Source of the DNA: Actinomycetes bacterium
GTDB taxonomy: Bacteria; Actinomycetota; Actinomycetes; Propionibacteriales; Propionibacteriaceae
Direction of reading: 5' to 3'
Length of the DNA: 64,000 nt
Assembly: GCA_030426725.1 (NCBI GenBank)
Contig: JAUHXZ010000005.1
Span: forward strand, 1-64,000
Below are positions 9,369 to 19,600 of the stretch, piece after piece (the stretch's first letter is position 1; each line of letters starts with the position of its first letter). The notes beneath the pieces are model-generated. The model saw only the letters and a list, made by a program, of their open reading frames with translations, had not been told where the DNA came from and ran no database searches. A program made the translations under genes and the position numbers.

Positions 9369-10217
9369 TCACCCCAGCACGCGGATGAGTCCCTCCTGGG
9401 CACAAGATGCGACCGCGAGGCCGTTCTGGAAGAGGCGCCCCATGGCGAATCCACGGGCATGCGAAGCCGAAGGCGAGTTCATGTCGTAGAGCAACCAGTC
9501 GTCGACGCGGACCGGCCGGTGGAACCACATGGCGTGATCGATCGAGGCCGCCTGCATCGACGGCGACAGGAACTCGACCTCGTGCGGCACCGTCGTGACG
9601 CTGAGAAGCGTGATGTCGGACAGGTAGGCCAGCACGGCGGAGTGCAGCAGCGGATCGTCCGGCATCGGCTCACGGGTCCGCACCCAGGCCTTCATGCTGC
9701 CGCCCATCTCCCCCCGGTCCGGCCGAGCTGCGAGCCGCACGTCGAGGGCGTCCCACTCGGACACCAGACGCACACTGGCACCGAAGCGCCGTTCCAGAAC
9801 ATCGTGCAGCGACGGGCACGACTCCGGCACGGCGACCCCCTGCGGCTGCGTCGCCGAGTGGTCCAGGCCCTCCTCGGGCTCCTGGAAGGACGCGGTCATC
9901 TGGAAGATCACCGTGTCACCCTGCCTGGTGAGGACCCTCCGATTGCTGAAGGCGTTCCCGTCGCGCACGGCCTCGACCTCGAAGTCGAGCGGTCTGTCGA
10001 TGGCCCCGGGGCGGAGGAAATACGCACTCAGGGAGTGGACGATCCGTTCAGGCGGGACCGTGCGGGCCGCCGCCACCAGGGTCTGCCCCAGCACCTGCCC
10101 GCCGAAGAGACGCTGCAGGAGCGTGTCCGGGTGCGGCCCGCGAAACCGGTTCTCCCCGGTCTTCTGCAGGTCGAACAGGGCGATCAGTTCGGCAACATCC
10201 TTCGGCACGGACCCCAT
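9369..10217 (-). CDS. tesB: Acyl-CoA thioesterase II
   Basis: NRFRGPHPDTLLQRLFGGQVLGQTLVAAARTVPPERIVHSLSAYFLRPG; C-terminal hotdog DHAMWFHRPVRVDDWLLYDMNSPSASHARGFAMGRLF. Confidence 0.92.
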   Translation of the reverse strand: MGSVPKDVAELIALFDLQKTGENRFRGPHPDTLLQRLFGGQVLGQTLVAAARTVPPERIVHSLSAYFLRPGAIDRPLDFEVEAVRDGNAFSNRRVLTRQGDTVIFQMTASFQEPEEGLDHSATQPQGVAVPESCPSLHDVLERRFGASVRLVSEWDALDVRLAARPDRGEMGGSMKAWVRTREPMPDDPLLHSAVLAYLSDITLLSVTTVPHEVEFLSPSMQAASIDHAMWFHRPVRVDDWLLYDMNSPSASHARGFAMGRLFQNGLAVASCAQEGLIRVLG

Positions 10218-10286
10218 CGTGCCACCCGGAGTAGGGTGCCGAGTGCCGAATACGTAGCGCGGGAGCGCGAAGCAGGAGTTACGAAC

Positions 10287-11102
10287 ATGGCCGACGACAC
10301 CTCCGGCAGGCAGCCGGGAAGCACCGCCCAACGCACGCGGCATCTCGCGATCGCGGAACTCGTGATCAAGCGAGGTTCGGTGTCGATGGAGGACATCGCG
10401 GAGCACACCGGGGTCAGCACGATGACGGCGTATCGCGACGTGAGGGCGCTCGAGGACGCCGGCCTGCTCCAACGCCACCGCGGCCAGGTCTCGGCGGTGG
10501 CGAGCGGCCTGCAGGAGGCGAGCGCGTCGTTCCGCATCGAGCAGGAGCCCGAGAGCAAGGAGGCGATGGCCCGTGCCCTCGCGGGGCTCATCCCTCCGGG
10601 CAGTTCCGTCGCACTCGACGACTCGACCAGCGGCATCTACGTCGTGCGAGAACTCGCCAAGACACCTCCGACGACGGTGATCACCAATTCGCTTCTCGTG
10701 GCACGCGAGGCCACGCAGGCCAGCGACATCCACCTGTTCCTCACGGGAGGGTCGTACGAGGGTTGGGCGGACGCCGTGCTCGGCCCGACCGCGATCTCAA
10801 CCCTGGAGGGCCTGGACATGGACTTCTGCGTCCTCTCCGCATCGGGCATCGCCGACGGTCGTTGCTTCCACCCCTACGAGGCAGTGGTCGCGGTGAAGAA
10901 GGCCATGCTCCGCGCGGCGCGCACGCGCGTGCTGCTGCTCGACCACACCAAGCTGCGCCGCAAAGCGCTGCACGCGTTCGCGCGACTGGATGAGTTCGAC
11001 CACGTCGTCGTCGACCCCGGCGCCGGCGACGACGACCTCGCGCAGCTCGCGGCCTGGGGGGCACGTGTGGTCGTCGCGGAGGCCACGAGCCCAGAGAGTT
11101 AA
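10287..11102 (+). CDS. DeoR/GlpR family transcriptional regulator
   Basis: N-terminal HTH (SMEDIAEHTGVSTMTAYRDVRALEDAGLLQRHRGQ); C-terminal DeoRC sugar-phosphate sensor. Confidence 0.88.
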   Translation: MADDTSGRQPGSTAQRTRHLAIAELVIKRGSVSMEDIAEHTGVSTMTAYRDVRALEDAGLLQRHRGQVSAVASGLQEASASFRIEQEPESKEAMARALAGLIPPGSSVALDDSTSGIYVVRELAKTPPTTVITNSLLVAREATQASDIHLFLTGGSYEGWADAVLGPTAISTLEGLDMDFCVLSASGIADGRCFHPYEAVVAVKKAMLRAARTRVLLLDHTKLRRKALHAFARLDEFDHVVVDPGAGDDDLAQLAAWGARVVVAEATSPES

Positions 11103-11120
11103 CAAGCAACTCGATATCTC

Positions 11121-11155
11121 TCACACTGTAGGTGGTTTTTTTCACATCCTTCGTG
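11121..11155 (+). promoter_or_regulatory. Putative DeoR-type operator repeat upstream of the isomerase gene
   Basis: TCACACTGTAGGTG (11121-11134) and TCACATCCTTCGTG (11142-11155), start-to-start 21 bp. Confidence 0.35.
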
Positions 11156-11207
11156 TTAGTCTCTTCATGTACGCGGCAAGGCAGCCGCGCGATTGAAGGA
11201 GCTACAC

Positions 11208-11675
11208 ATGGGATACCGAGTGGTGCTGGCCGCGGATCAGGCCGGCGTTTCCTACAAGGACGCGATCAAGGCGAAGCTCGAGGGCGACCCTCGCGTCGAA
11301 TCGATCATCGACGTCGGCGTCGACGCGGACACCGACCCGACGGCCTACCCCCACGTCGCGGTCGCCGGTGCGCGCAAGATCGCCTCCGGCGAGGCCGACC
11401 GCGGCATCTTCGTCTGCGGCACAGGCATGGGCATGGCGATGTCGGCCAACAAGGTCCCCGGCGTCCGGGCGAGCACCGCACACGACTCGTTCTCCGTGGA
11501 GCGCCTCGTGCTGTCGAACAACGGCCAGGTCCTCTGCCTGGGTGAGCGCGTCATCGGCCGGCAGTTGGCGCTCCGGCTGGCCGACGAGTTCCTCGACTAC
11601 GTCTTCGACGACACCTCCGCCTCTGCGGCGAAGGTCGACGCCCTGTGCTCCTACGAGCCCCCCGCCGCCGGGTAG
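11208..11675 (+). CDS. RpiB/LacAB-family sugar-phosphate isomerase, resembling the tetrulose/pentose-phosphate (EryI/DerI/LerI) branch
   Basis: [49 protein letters not shown] active-site motif; SD gaaggag upstream. Confidence 0.85.
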   Translation: MGYRVVLAADQAGVSYKDAIKAKLEGDPRVESIIDVGVDADTDPTAYPHVAVAGARKIASGEADRGIFVCGTGMGMAMSANKVPGVRASTAHDSFSVERLVLSNNGQVLCLGERVIGRQLALRLADEFLDYVFDDTSASAAKVDALCSYEPPAAG

Positions 11676-11730
11676 CCGTCGCGCCCTCGATCAACCACCA
11701 ACTCAATCACCATTCACTAGGAGAACAACG

Positions 11731-12729
11731 GTGTTCACAGCAACCCTGGGGGTATTCCTCCTCGGCCTGGTCGTTTCGCTCGCGGGCGGATTCGTCGGCG
11801 CCGCGATCGGCGCCAACTACGCCTTCGCCGTCACCGGCATCAGCGTCTTCGTGGCCTGGGGGCTGTTCGCGGCCACGGGCTCGGGCGCAGGATTCGACTT
11901 CCTCGCCTTCGGCCCGTTCATGGGCCCGCACATCGCCTTCGCCGGCGGCGTCGCGGCGGCCGCCTACGCAGGGAGCCGGGGCCTGACCGACGGGCGCGAC
12001 GTCTCCGAGCCGCTGGCCCGCCTCGGCCGGCCGAAGATCCTCATGGTCGGCGCGCTCTTCGGTATGGCCGGCTACCTCATCCAGATCGGAATCGCCCAGC
12101 TGCCGTGGTTCGGCAGCCACACCGACTCCGTCGCCCTGACGGTCTTCATCTCGGCCGTCCTCGCCCGTCTCTTCTTCGGCGGAAGCCTGTTCCACCCCGA
12201 GAAGATGAACCAAGACGCAAAGGGATTCTGGGGACGAATCGCGCCCAACAACGAGAGCTTCTGGCTCACCTGGCAACAGCGGCCGGCACAGTACCTCGCC
12301 ATCGGCGCCTTCTTCGGCATCCTCGGCGGCGGCTCGGCCATCGCACTGTCGACCTTCTTCCCCGGCGCCGACGCCTGGGCCCACACCTTCGCCTTCGGCT
12401 TCTCCGCGATCGTCGTGCTGTTCCTCATCCTCGGCCACGAAATGCCCATCCAGCACCACGTCACGATCATCGGCGGCCTGGCAGCGGTGAAGTTCATGCC
12501 CATCCTCGCCGGCGACGGGTTCGTCTGGGGTGATTGGGGCGAGACGATCGCCTGGCTCGCGGTCGCGTCGCTGCTGATCGGAGCAGTGTTCGGCATGATC
12601 TCCGCATTCCTCGGAGAGCTCCAGTCGAACCTCTTCCACATCCGCGGCAAGACACACATCGATCCGCCTGCGATGGCCATCTGGGTATCCACCACCCTGG
12701 TACTGACCACTGCTGCTCTCTTCAGCTGA
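11731..12729 (+). CDS. Multi-pass membrane protein, putative permease (no family recognised)
   Basis: GTG start with SD aggag; about 9-10 hydrophobic helices; conserved-looking LFHPEKMNQDAKGFWGRI and GHEMPIQHHVTIIGG loops. Confidence 0.8.
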   Translation: MFTATLGVFLLGLVVSLAGGFVGAAIGANYAFAVTGISVFVAWGLFAATGSGAGFDFLAFGPFMGPHIAFAGGVAAAAYAGSRGLTDGRDVSEPLARLGRPKILMVGALFGMAGYLIQIGIAQLPWFGSHTDSVALTVFISAVLARLFFGGSLFHPEKMNQDAKGFWGRIAPNNESFWLTWQQRPAQYLAIGAFFGILGGGSAIALSTFFPGADAWAHTFAFGFSAIVVLFLILGHEMPIQHHVTIIGGLAAVKFMPILAGDGFVWGDWGETIAWLAVASLLIGAVFGMISAFLGELQSNLFHIRGKTHIDPPAMAIWVSTTLVLTTAALFS

Positions 12730-12742
12730 CCACGACGGAAGG

Positions 12743-13609
12743 ATGACGACCGTGTCGACCATCGTCTCGGCGCCCACGGAACTGAAGGGTGCCTACATCT
12801 TCGACCTCGACGGCACCATCTACCTGGGCGACCATCTTCTGCCCGGCGCGGCCCGCATGATCCGGGAGTTGCGCCGGAGGGAGATCCCGGTGCGGTTCCT
12901 GTCGAACAACCCCACGAAGGACCCGGTCCAGTACCAACAGAAGCTGGCGAAGCTGGGCCTGCCGACCTCCCTGGACGACATCGCCAACACCGTCGTCACG
13001 ACGGTGCGTTGGCTCTCCGAGCACCACCCATACGCCATCCTCTTCGTCATCGGCGAAGAACCGCTGCGGAGGGCGCTACTCGACGCCGGCTTCCGGCTCA
13101 GCGAGGACCCGGCGGAGATCGACATCGTCATCGCCTCCTACGACCGCACCTTCGACTACCGCAAGCTCCAGATCGCCTTCGACGCGATCTGGTACCACAA
13201 GCGGGCCATCCTCATCCAGACCAACCCGGACCGCTACTGCCCGTTCCCGGGCGGCCGCGGCGAGCCGGACTGCGCCGCGATCACGGCCGCCATCGAGGCC
13301 TGCACCGGCGTCGCCTGCTCCGTCAGCCTCGGCAAGCCGTCGCCGCTGATGCTGCAGGAGGCCATGTCCGGCCTGGACGTCCCCCTCCACGACGCGGTCA
13401 TGGTCGGGGACCGGCTGGGTACTGACATCCAGATGGCGCTCGACGCCGATATGCCGTCCGCCGTCGTCCTCACCGGTGAGGCCACCCCCGACGACGTGGC
13501 CTCGCTCCCCCGGGCGGCCCGCCCCACCTACGTCCTCGACCGCGTCGACCGGCTCATCCCAGCGCACATCTGGGACGAGCTCGGCTGGACCGACGACAAC
13601 GACAACTGA
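12743..13609 (+). CDS. HAD-superfamily subclass IIA phosphatase (NagD/AraL-like)
   Basis: IFDLDGTIYLGDHLLPGA motif I, FLSNNPTK motif II, GKPSPLMLQEA motif III, MVGDRLGTDIQMAL motif IV. Confidence 0.9.
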   Translation: MTTVSTIVSAPTELKGAYIFDLDGTIYLGDHLLPGAARMIRELRRREIPVRFLSNNPTKDPVQYQQKLAKLGLPTSLDDIANTVVTTVRWLSEHHPYAILFVIGEEPLRRALLDAGFRLSEDPAEIDIVIASYDRTFDYRKLQIAFDAIWYHKRAILIQTNPDRYCPFPGGRGEPDCAAITAAIEACTGVACSVSLGKPSPLMLQEAMSGLDVPLHDAVMVGDRLGTDIQMALDADMPSAVVLTGEATPDDVASLPRAARPTYVLDRVDRLIPAHIWDELGWTDDNDN

Positions 13610-13646
13610 CCACCGACGAACACTCAACGAAGAAGGTTCTTTCACC

Positions 13647-15206
13647 ATGAACATCGATGGCCCCTACCTGATGGGAATCGACTTCGGCACCGAGAGCTGC
13701 CGGGTCGCCATATTCGACCTCGCCGGACGCCCCCTCACGTTCGCCGCGACCACCTACAAGACGCGCCACCCCAGGCCGGGATGGGCCGAGCAGAGCCCCA
13801 AGGACTGGTGGGAGGCGCTGCAGGCCTCATCGCGCAAGGCCCTCGCCAACTCCGGTATTCCCGCAGCCGCCATCGCGGGCATCTCCTGCGACGCGACCAC
13901 CATGACGGTGGTACCCATGGACGCCAAGGGGGAGGCCATCCGCGACGCCATCATGTGGATGGACGTGCGCGCCACCGAGCAGGCGGCCCGCGCCGAGACG
14001 TCGGACTCCGTGGCCCGCCTCTACAACGGCGCCGGCACCGCCCCCGCCACGGCCGAGTGGTTCCCCTTCAAGGCCGCCTGGCTGCGGGAGAACGAGCCCG
14101 ACACCTACAACGCCGCGCACAAGTTGGTCGACGCCCCGGACTGGGTCACCTACATGCTGACCGGCGAGTGGAGCGTCAACATCAACTCCGCCGCGATCCG
14201 GATGTACTACAACCGCGCCAAGGGCGGCTGGCCCGTGGACTTCTACGAGCACATCGGCTGCGGCGACGTCTTCGACAAGATCCCCGAGAAGGTCCTCGAC
14301 CTCGGAACCCCCGTCGGGGGCCTGACACCGGCCGCGGCGCAGGCGCTCGGCCTCGTCCCGGGCATCCCGGTCGCGCAGGGCCCCGCCGACGCATGGGCCG
14401 GCCAGATCGGACTCGGCGTGGTCACCCCGGGCCGGATGGCTCTGATCACCGGTTCCTCGCACGTCGTCACCGGTCAGACCGACACCGAGATCCATGGCAA
14501 GGGCTTCTTCGGCGCCTACACCGACGGCGTCATCAAGGGCCAGTACACGGTCGAGGGCGGTCAGGTCTCCACCGGTTCGGTGCTCAAGTGGTTCAAGGAC
14601 AACTTCGCCCCGGACGTCGTGGCCGCCGCCGAGACGAGTGGACTCAACGCCTACGACATCCTCAACCGCAAGTCGAAGGACATTCCGATCGGTTCCGACG
14701 GCCTCATCGTCAACGAGTACTTCCAGGGCAACCGCACGCCGTACACCGACTCGAAGGCCCGGGGCATCTTCTGGGGCCTCTCGCTGCACCACACCCCGGC
14801 GCACATGTACCACGCCATCCAGGAGTCGGTCTGCTACGGCACCGCCCACAACCTGCGCGCCATGGAAAGCCAGGGATTCAAGGTCAGCGAGATCGTCGCC
14901 TGCGGCGGCGCCACCAACTCGCGCGACTGGATGCAGATGCACGCCGACGTCACCGGCGTGCCCGTCACTCTCACCGAGGTCGGTGACGCAGTCGTGCTCG
15001 GCACCTGCATGGTGGCCGCAGTCGGTGCGGGCATCTACAAGGACCTGAAGGAGGCCTCCGACCACATGGTCCACGAGGTCGACCGGCTCGAACCCGACCA
15101 GGCCAACCACGACGAGTACCAGTTCTACCTCGACCAGTACTGCGAGTCCTACCCCGCTCTGGCCGAGCTCACGCATCGGGTCGTCGACCACGAAGCGGCC
15201 AAGTAA
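13647..15206 (+). CDS. FGGY-family carbohydrate (polyol/ketose) kinase
   Basis: MGIDFGTESCRVAIFDLAGRP; DAPDWVTYMLTGEWSVN; GSSHVVTG; ACGGATNSRDWMQMHADVTGVPV. Confidence 0.9.
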   Translation: MNIDGPYLMGIDFGTESCRVAIFDLAGRPLTFAATTYKTRHPRPGWAEQSPKDWWEALQASSRKALANSGIPAAAIAGISCDATTMTVVPMDAKGEAIRDAIMWMDVRATEQAARAETSDSVARLYNGAGTAPATAEWFPFKAAWLRENEPDTYNAAHKLVDAPDWVTYMLTGEWSVNINSAAIRMYYNRAKGGWPVDFYEHIGCGDVFDKIPEKVLDLGTPVGGLTPAAAQALGLVPGIPVAQGPADAWAGQIGLGVVTPGRMALITGSSHVVTGQTDTEIHGKGFFGAYTDGVIKGQYTVEGGQVSTGSVLKWFKDNFAPDVVAAAETSGLNAYDILNRKSKDIPIGSDGLIVNEYFQGNRTPYTDSKARGIFWGLSLHHTPAHMYHAIQESVCYGTAHNLRAMESQGFKVSEIVACGGATNSRDWMQMHADVTGVPVTLTEVGDAVVLGTCMVAAVGAGIYKDLKEASDHMVHEVDRLEPDQANHDEYQFYLDQYCESYPALAELTHRVVDHEAAK

Positions 15207-15215
15207 GGAGAGACC

Positions 15216-16568
15216 ATGTCCGATCTGATCCAGGCCTCGCTCGCCGAAGCCACCGACACCAAGCGCGTCGAACTGGGCGCCGGTGCCGTCGAGAAGGTGG
15301 CCGAGGTGTTCACGTCCCTCTTCCCGGGACGCAGAGCGGTGGTCATCGGCGACGAGCGCACCATGGCCGCGGCCGGAGACGCAGTGACGGCAGCCCTCGC
15401 GGCCGGCGGGGTCGAGCTCCTCGAGCCGCACGTACTCCCCGGTGACCCGGAGCTGTACGCGAAGTACGAGAACATCGAGGCGCTCCGCGACACGCTCGCG
15501 GGCCTCGACGCGGTTGCGGTGGCCGTCGGCGCCGGCACGCTCAACGACATCGTCAAGCGGGCCAGTGGCGAACTCGAACGCGGCTACATGATCGTCGGCA
15601 CCGCGGCCTCGATGGACGGATACACCGCCTTCGGTTCCTCCATCGCGGTCGACGGGTTCAAGCAGACCCTCGGCTGCCCCGCCCCACAGGCCTGCGTGGC
15701 CGACCTCGACATCATGGCGGCCGCCCCGGGCAACATGACCGCCTCCGGCTATGGGGATCTGCTCGGAAAGGTCCCAGCCGGCGCCGACTGGATCCTCGCC
15801 GACGCGCTCGGTGTCGAACCCGTCGACGACGCGGTGTGGGCGAAGGTCCAAGGTCCCCTCGCCGACGCCGTCTCCGACCCGGAGGGGCTCGCCGCCCGTG
15901 ATGTCAGGGCCATCGGTGCCCTCGCGGAGGGGCTGGTCATGTCGGGTCTCGCCATGCAGGCGCACCAGTCCTCACGCCCCGCCTCGGGCGCCGAGCACCA
16001 GTTCAGCCATCTCTGGGAGATGGAGGGACACGGCGTCGACCAGGTCCCCAGGCTCTCGCACGGCTTCAAGGTGGCCCTCGGAACGGTCGCGGTCGCGGCG
16101 CTCTACGAGGCGCTCCTCGAGACCGACGTGGCGGCGCTCGACGTCGACGCCGCGGTCGCGGCCTGGCGGTCCCGCGAGGACCTCGAGGCACACGTGAGGC
16201 ACCTCAACCCCAATCCGCGACTGGTGGACGAGACCGTCGCGCAGACCCTCGCGAAGTGGGTCCCCGCCGAGGAGCTCCGCGCGCGCCTGGAGACCCTCAC
16301 GGGGACCTGGGCCGAGCTGGCCCCGCGGCTGCGGGAGCAGCTCCTGCCGGCGGCGGAGCTTCAGCGCAGGCTGCGCGCGGTTGGTGCCCCCGCCCACCCG
16401 TCCGACATCGACCTCGACTGGGACCGTTTCAGGGCCACGTACCTTCGTGCCCAGACAATCCGGAAGCGCTACACGGTTCTGGACGTCCTGTTCGAGGCAG
16501 GGCTCCTCGAGCCCCTCGTCGACAAGCTGTTCGCAGCCGACGGGTTCTGGGGTCTGCAGCGTCCGTGA
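15216..16568 (+). CDS. AraM/EgsA-like sn-glycerol-1-phosphate dehydrogenase family enzyme
   Basis: VAVGAGTLNDIVKRAS, IVGTAASMDGYTAFGSSIAVDGFKQTLGCPAPQACVADLD, GSGAEHQFSHLWE-like metal-site region (ASGAEHQFSHLWEM). Confidence 0.87.
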   Translation: MSDLIQASLAEATDTKRVELGAGAVEKVAEVFTSLFPGRRAVVIGDERTMAAAGDAVTAALAAGGVELLEPHVLPGDPELYAKYENIEALRDTLAGLDAVAVAVGAGTLNDIVKRASGELERGYMIVGTAASMDGYTAFGSSIAVDGFKQTLGCPAPQACVADLDIMAAAPGNMTASGYGDLLGKVPAGADWILADALGVEPVDDAVWAKVQGPLADAVSDPEGLAARDVRAIGALAEGLVMSGLAMQAHQSSRPASGAEHQFSHLWEMEGHGVDQVPRLSHGFKVALGTVAVAALYEALLETDVAALDVDAAVAAWRSREDLEAHVRHLNPNPRLVDETVAQTLAKWVPAEELRARLETLTGTWAELAPRLREQLLPAAELQRRLRAVGAPAHPSDIDLDWDRFRATYLRAQTIRKRYTVLDVLFEAGLLEPLVDKLFAADGFWGLQRP

Positions 16569-16592
16569 CGACGGGCCTGCCGACCTGACATC

Positions 16593-16636
16593 GATCCGCC
16601 GGGCGGGGTGAGCCCAGTCACCCCGCCTGGCGGATC
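16593..16636. terminator. Bidirectional hairpin overlapping the hrpA stop codon
   Basis: gatccgccgggcggggtga / tcaccccgcctggcggatc, 19-bp stem with one G.U. Confidence 0.7.
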
Positions 16637-19600
16637 GCCTGTCTGATCCGCTTCGCCGACACCGGGACCGCGGTGCGCAGCTGCTGCGCGAACAGGCTGA
16701 CCCGGAACTCCTCGATGAGGAACGCGATCTCCTCCACCGGCGCCGCGAGCGGCCCGGGTGGCTGCCGGTCCACCAGCTCGGCGTAGGCGTCCTCCACGTC
16801 ATCGACCTCCGCCTGCAGGCGCTCATCGCGCGCCGGGTTCGCCAGGGCGGCCTCGAGCCGGACCACGGTCGCCTGGGCGTAGCGCGGCAGATGCCCGAGC
16901 CACGGATCCGGGGTCGCCGAGATGAACCGGTTGAAGAACAGGTTCCCCAGCTGGGTCGTGACGTCGCGCCCGGTGGGATGGCCCGCCGGAAGACCCGCCA
17001 GGAGCAGCCGGGCACGGGTCAGGGCCGTGAGCGCCGACGCGGCACCCGCGACGACCTGACGGGTGCGGCCCGGGCATTCCTGACGCACCGCCAGCGCGAC
17101 CTTCTCGTAGGCCTCCCGGTCCCTCACCGACGCGATGGGGCCCTGCTCGGCCGCGAGCTGCTCCCCCGCTTTGAGCCAGGCATCGGCCAGCAGTTCCGGG
17201 ACCGTGTCGTAGGGCGAGTCCGCCAGCGCCAGCTTCTCGTCGCGCCCGAGATGTGAGACCACCCACTTGACCGGGTTGGGGTTGGTGAGGGTCAGCAGTC
17301 GCCGCACTCCATGGGCATGAGAGCGGTCCGCCTTGGCCTTCGAGTCGAGGACCTGCAGTCCGACGGTGGCCCCTTCGTCGACCAGCGCCGGGTAGCCGAC
17401 GACTCCCTTGGCGACCGCGGACTCCCCCGGCACCTGGCCGAATGTCCATGTGGTCTGCCCGGTGCTCGCGAGACCACCGGCGGAGCGGGTGAGCTTCGCG
17501 GCCACCTTGGGGGCGAGCTTCTCGCCCAACGCGTCGAGGTCGTCGCCCCGGGCGATCTCGCGGCCGTTGTCGATGACGACGAAGGTCGGGCGGAGGTGGC
17601 TGTCGAGGGTACCGGGGCGGAAGTCCGGTCCGCGCACGACGGTCCCGGTCAGTGCGGTGAGGGCCCTGGCGAGGGCATCGGGGAAGGCACCCTCGCCGAT
17701 GCCGCCGCGCTCGACGAGCCAACCCAGTGCGCGGTTCGCGAAGTCCGGGGCGGGGACGAAGCTCGTGCGCAGGTTCTTCGGCAGGGATCGGATGAGCCCC
17801 GTCGCCAGTTCTCCGCGCAGGCCGGGCACCTGCCAGCTGAAGGGTGCCCCGTCCAGCTGATTGAGCAGTTCGAGGCGGACCGTCACGGTCACCCCGTCGC
17901 TGCCCGCCCCCGGATCGAACACGTAGCGCACGGGCAGCTTGTGCCCGCCGACGATCCAGCGGTCGGGGAAGTCATCGGGGCGCAGCGCGGCGCTGTCACG
18001 GACCGCCTCCGAGAGCGTCAGCCGGGGCCACTCCTCCTTCGGCGTGCGGCGCAGCCACTTGTCGAAGGTCGCCCCCGAGACCACGTCGGCGGGGATGTGT
18101 GCGTCGTAGTGGGCGTACAGCTCGTCGTCGGAGATGACAAGGTCGGGCCGGCGCATCCGGTCGGTGAGCTTGGTCGCCTCCTCGAGGACCGCCCTGTCCG
18201 CGGTGACCAGCTTGTTGTGGGTCTCCCACTCCCCCTCGACCAACGCGGTCCGCAGGAAGATCTGCCGCGCCTCGGCGGGGTGGTCGGCCGCGAAGTTGGT
18301 GCGGCGTCCGGCGACGATCGGCACGCCGAAGAGGGTCAGCCGCTCGCTCGCGACCACCGTGGCGGTGCGCTGGGACCAGCGGGGCTCGGACACGGTGCGT
18401 GTGAGGACGTGGCCCGCCACCTGCTCGATCCACTCCGGCCGCACCTCGGCGACGGTGCGGGCCCACAGCTGCGACGTCTCGACCAGCTCGAACGCCACCA
18501 CCAGGGAGGGCGTGCGTCGGGCGAGAGACGATCCAGGTTGGATCGCGAACCGGGCGCCGCGCGCCCCCTGGTACATGGTGAGGGGCCGGCGCTTCCCGGG
18601 TGACGGCTTGGCCTTCTCGGTCTCGACGAGCCCCACGTTGGACAGCAGGCCCGTGAGGAGGCAGGTCAGGACGTCGGACATTGGGCCGGATCCCGACGCG
18701 TCGAGATCCAGTTCGCGGACGGCCTCCTTGAGCTGCGAGACGAGGTCCTCCCATTCACGGAACCGGACGTAGTTGAGGTACTCCGCCCGGCACATGCGCC
18801 GGAAGGCGCTGCCGGACAGTTCCCGGCGACGACGGCGCAGGTAGGTCCAGAGGTTCAGCAGGACCTCGAAGTCGCCGCCCTCGAGGGGCTCAGGGCGCTG
18901 CTCGGTCTTGCGGGTACCGGTGTGGACCGTGTGCCTGGCGGGTTCGCCGCCAGCGGGCTCCGCCTCGGGTGACGGGTCGTCCCCCGCCCAGAAGCGGCGG
19001 TGCAACTGGTCGGCCTGTGCCTGGAACTCCGCCGGCCGCTCCCGGATGTCCGGCACGGTGAGCCCCGCCACCAGCACTAGGACCGTGCCGAGGGTCTTGC
19101 GGCGGGAGCCCTCGATGAGCATCCTGCCGAGCCGCGGATCGACGGGGAGGCGGGCGAGCATGCGGCCGGTCCGGGTGAGCCGCAGGTGGTCATGCCGCTT
19201 GCGGGGGTGCAGCGCGCCGAGCTCGGTGAGCACGCGCACGCCGTCGTTGATCTGCGAGATGACCGGCGCCTCGACGAACGGGAAGCTCTCGACGTCCCCG
19301 AGCCCCGCCTGGGCCATCAGGAGGATGACGGTGGCGAGGTTCGTTCGCAGGATCTCCGGCTCCGAGAACGGAGGGCGGGACTCGAAGTCCTCCTCCGAAT
19401 AGAGGCGGATGGCGATGCCCGGGCCGAGGCGGCCGCAGCGCCCGGCGCGCTGGTTCGCCGACGCCTGCGAGACCGGTTCGATGGGCAGACGCTGCACCTT
19501 GGTGCGCGCCGAGTACCGGGAGATCCGGGCCGTGCCGGTGTCGATGACGTAGCGGATCCCGGGGACGGTGATGGACGTCTCGGCCACGTTGGTGGCGAGC

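Noticed and set aside
13827-15965. 712-aa minus-strand ORF opposite the FGGY kinase
   Set aside because: Antisense to two genes with clear domains; low-complexity Val/Gly/Asp composition.
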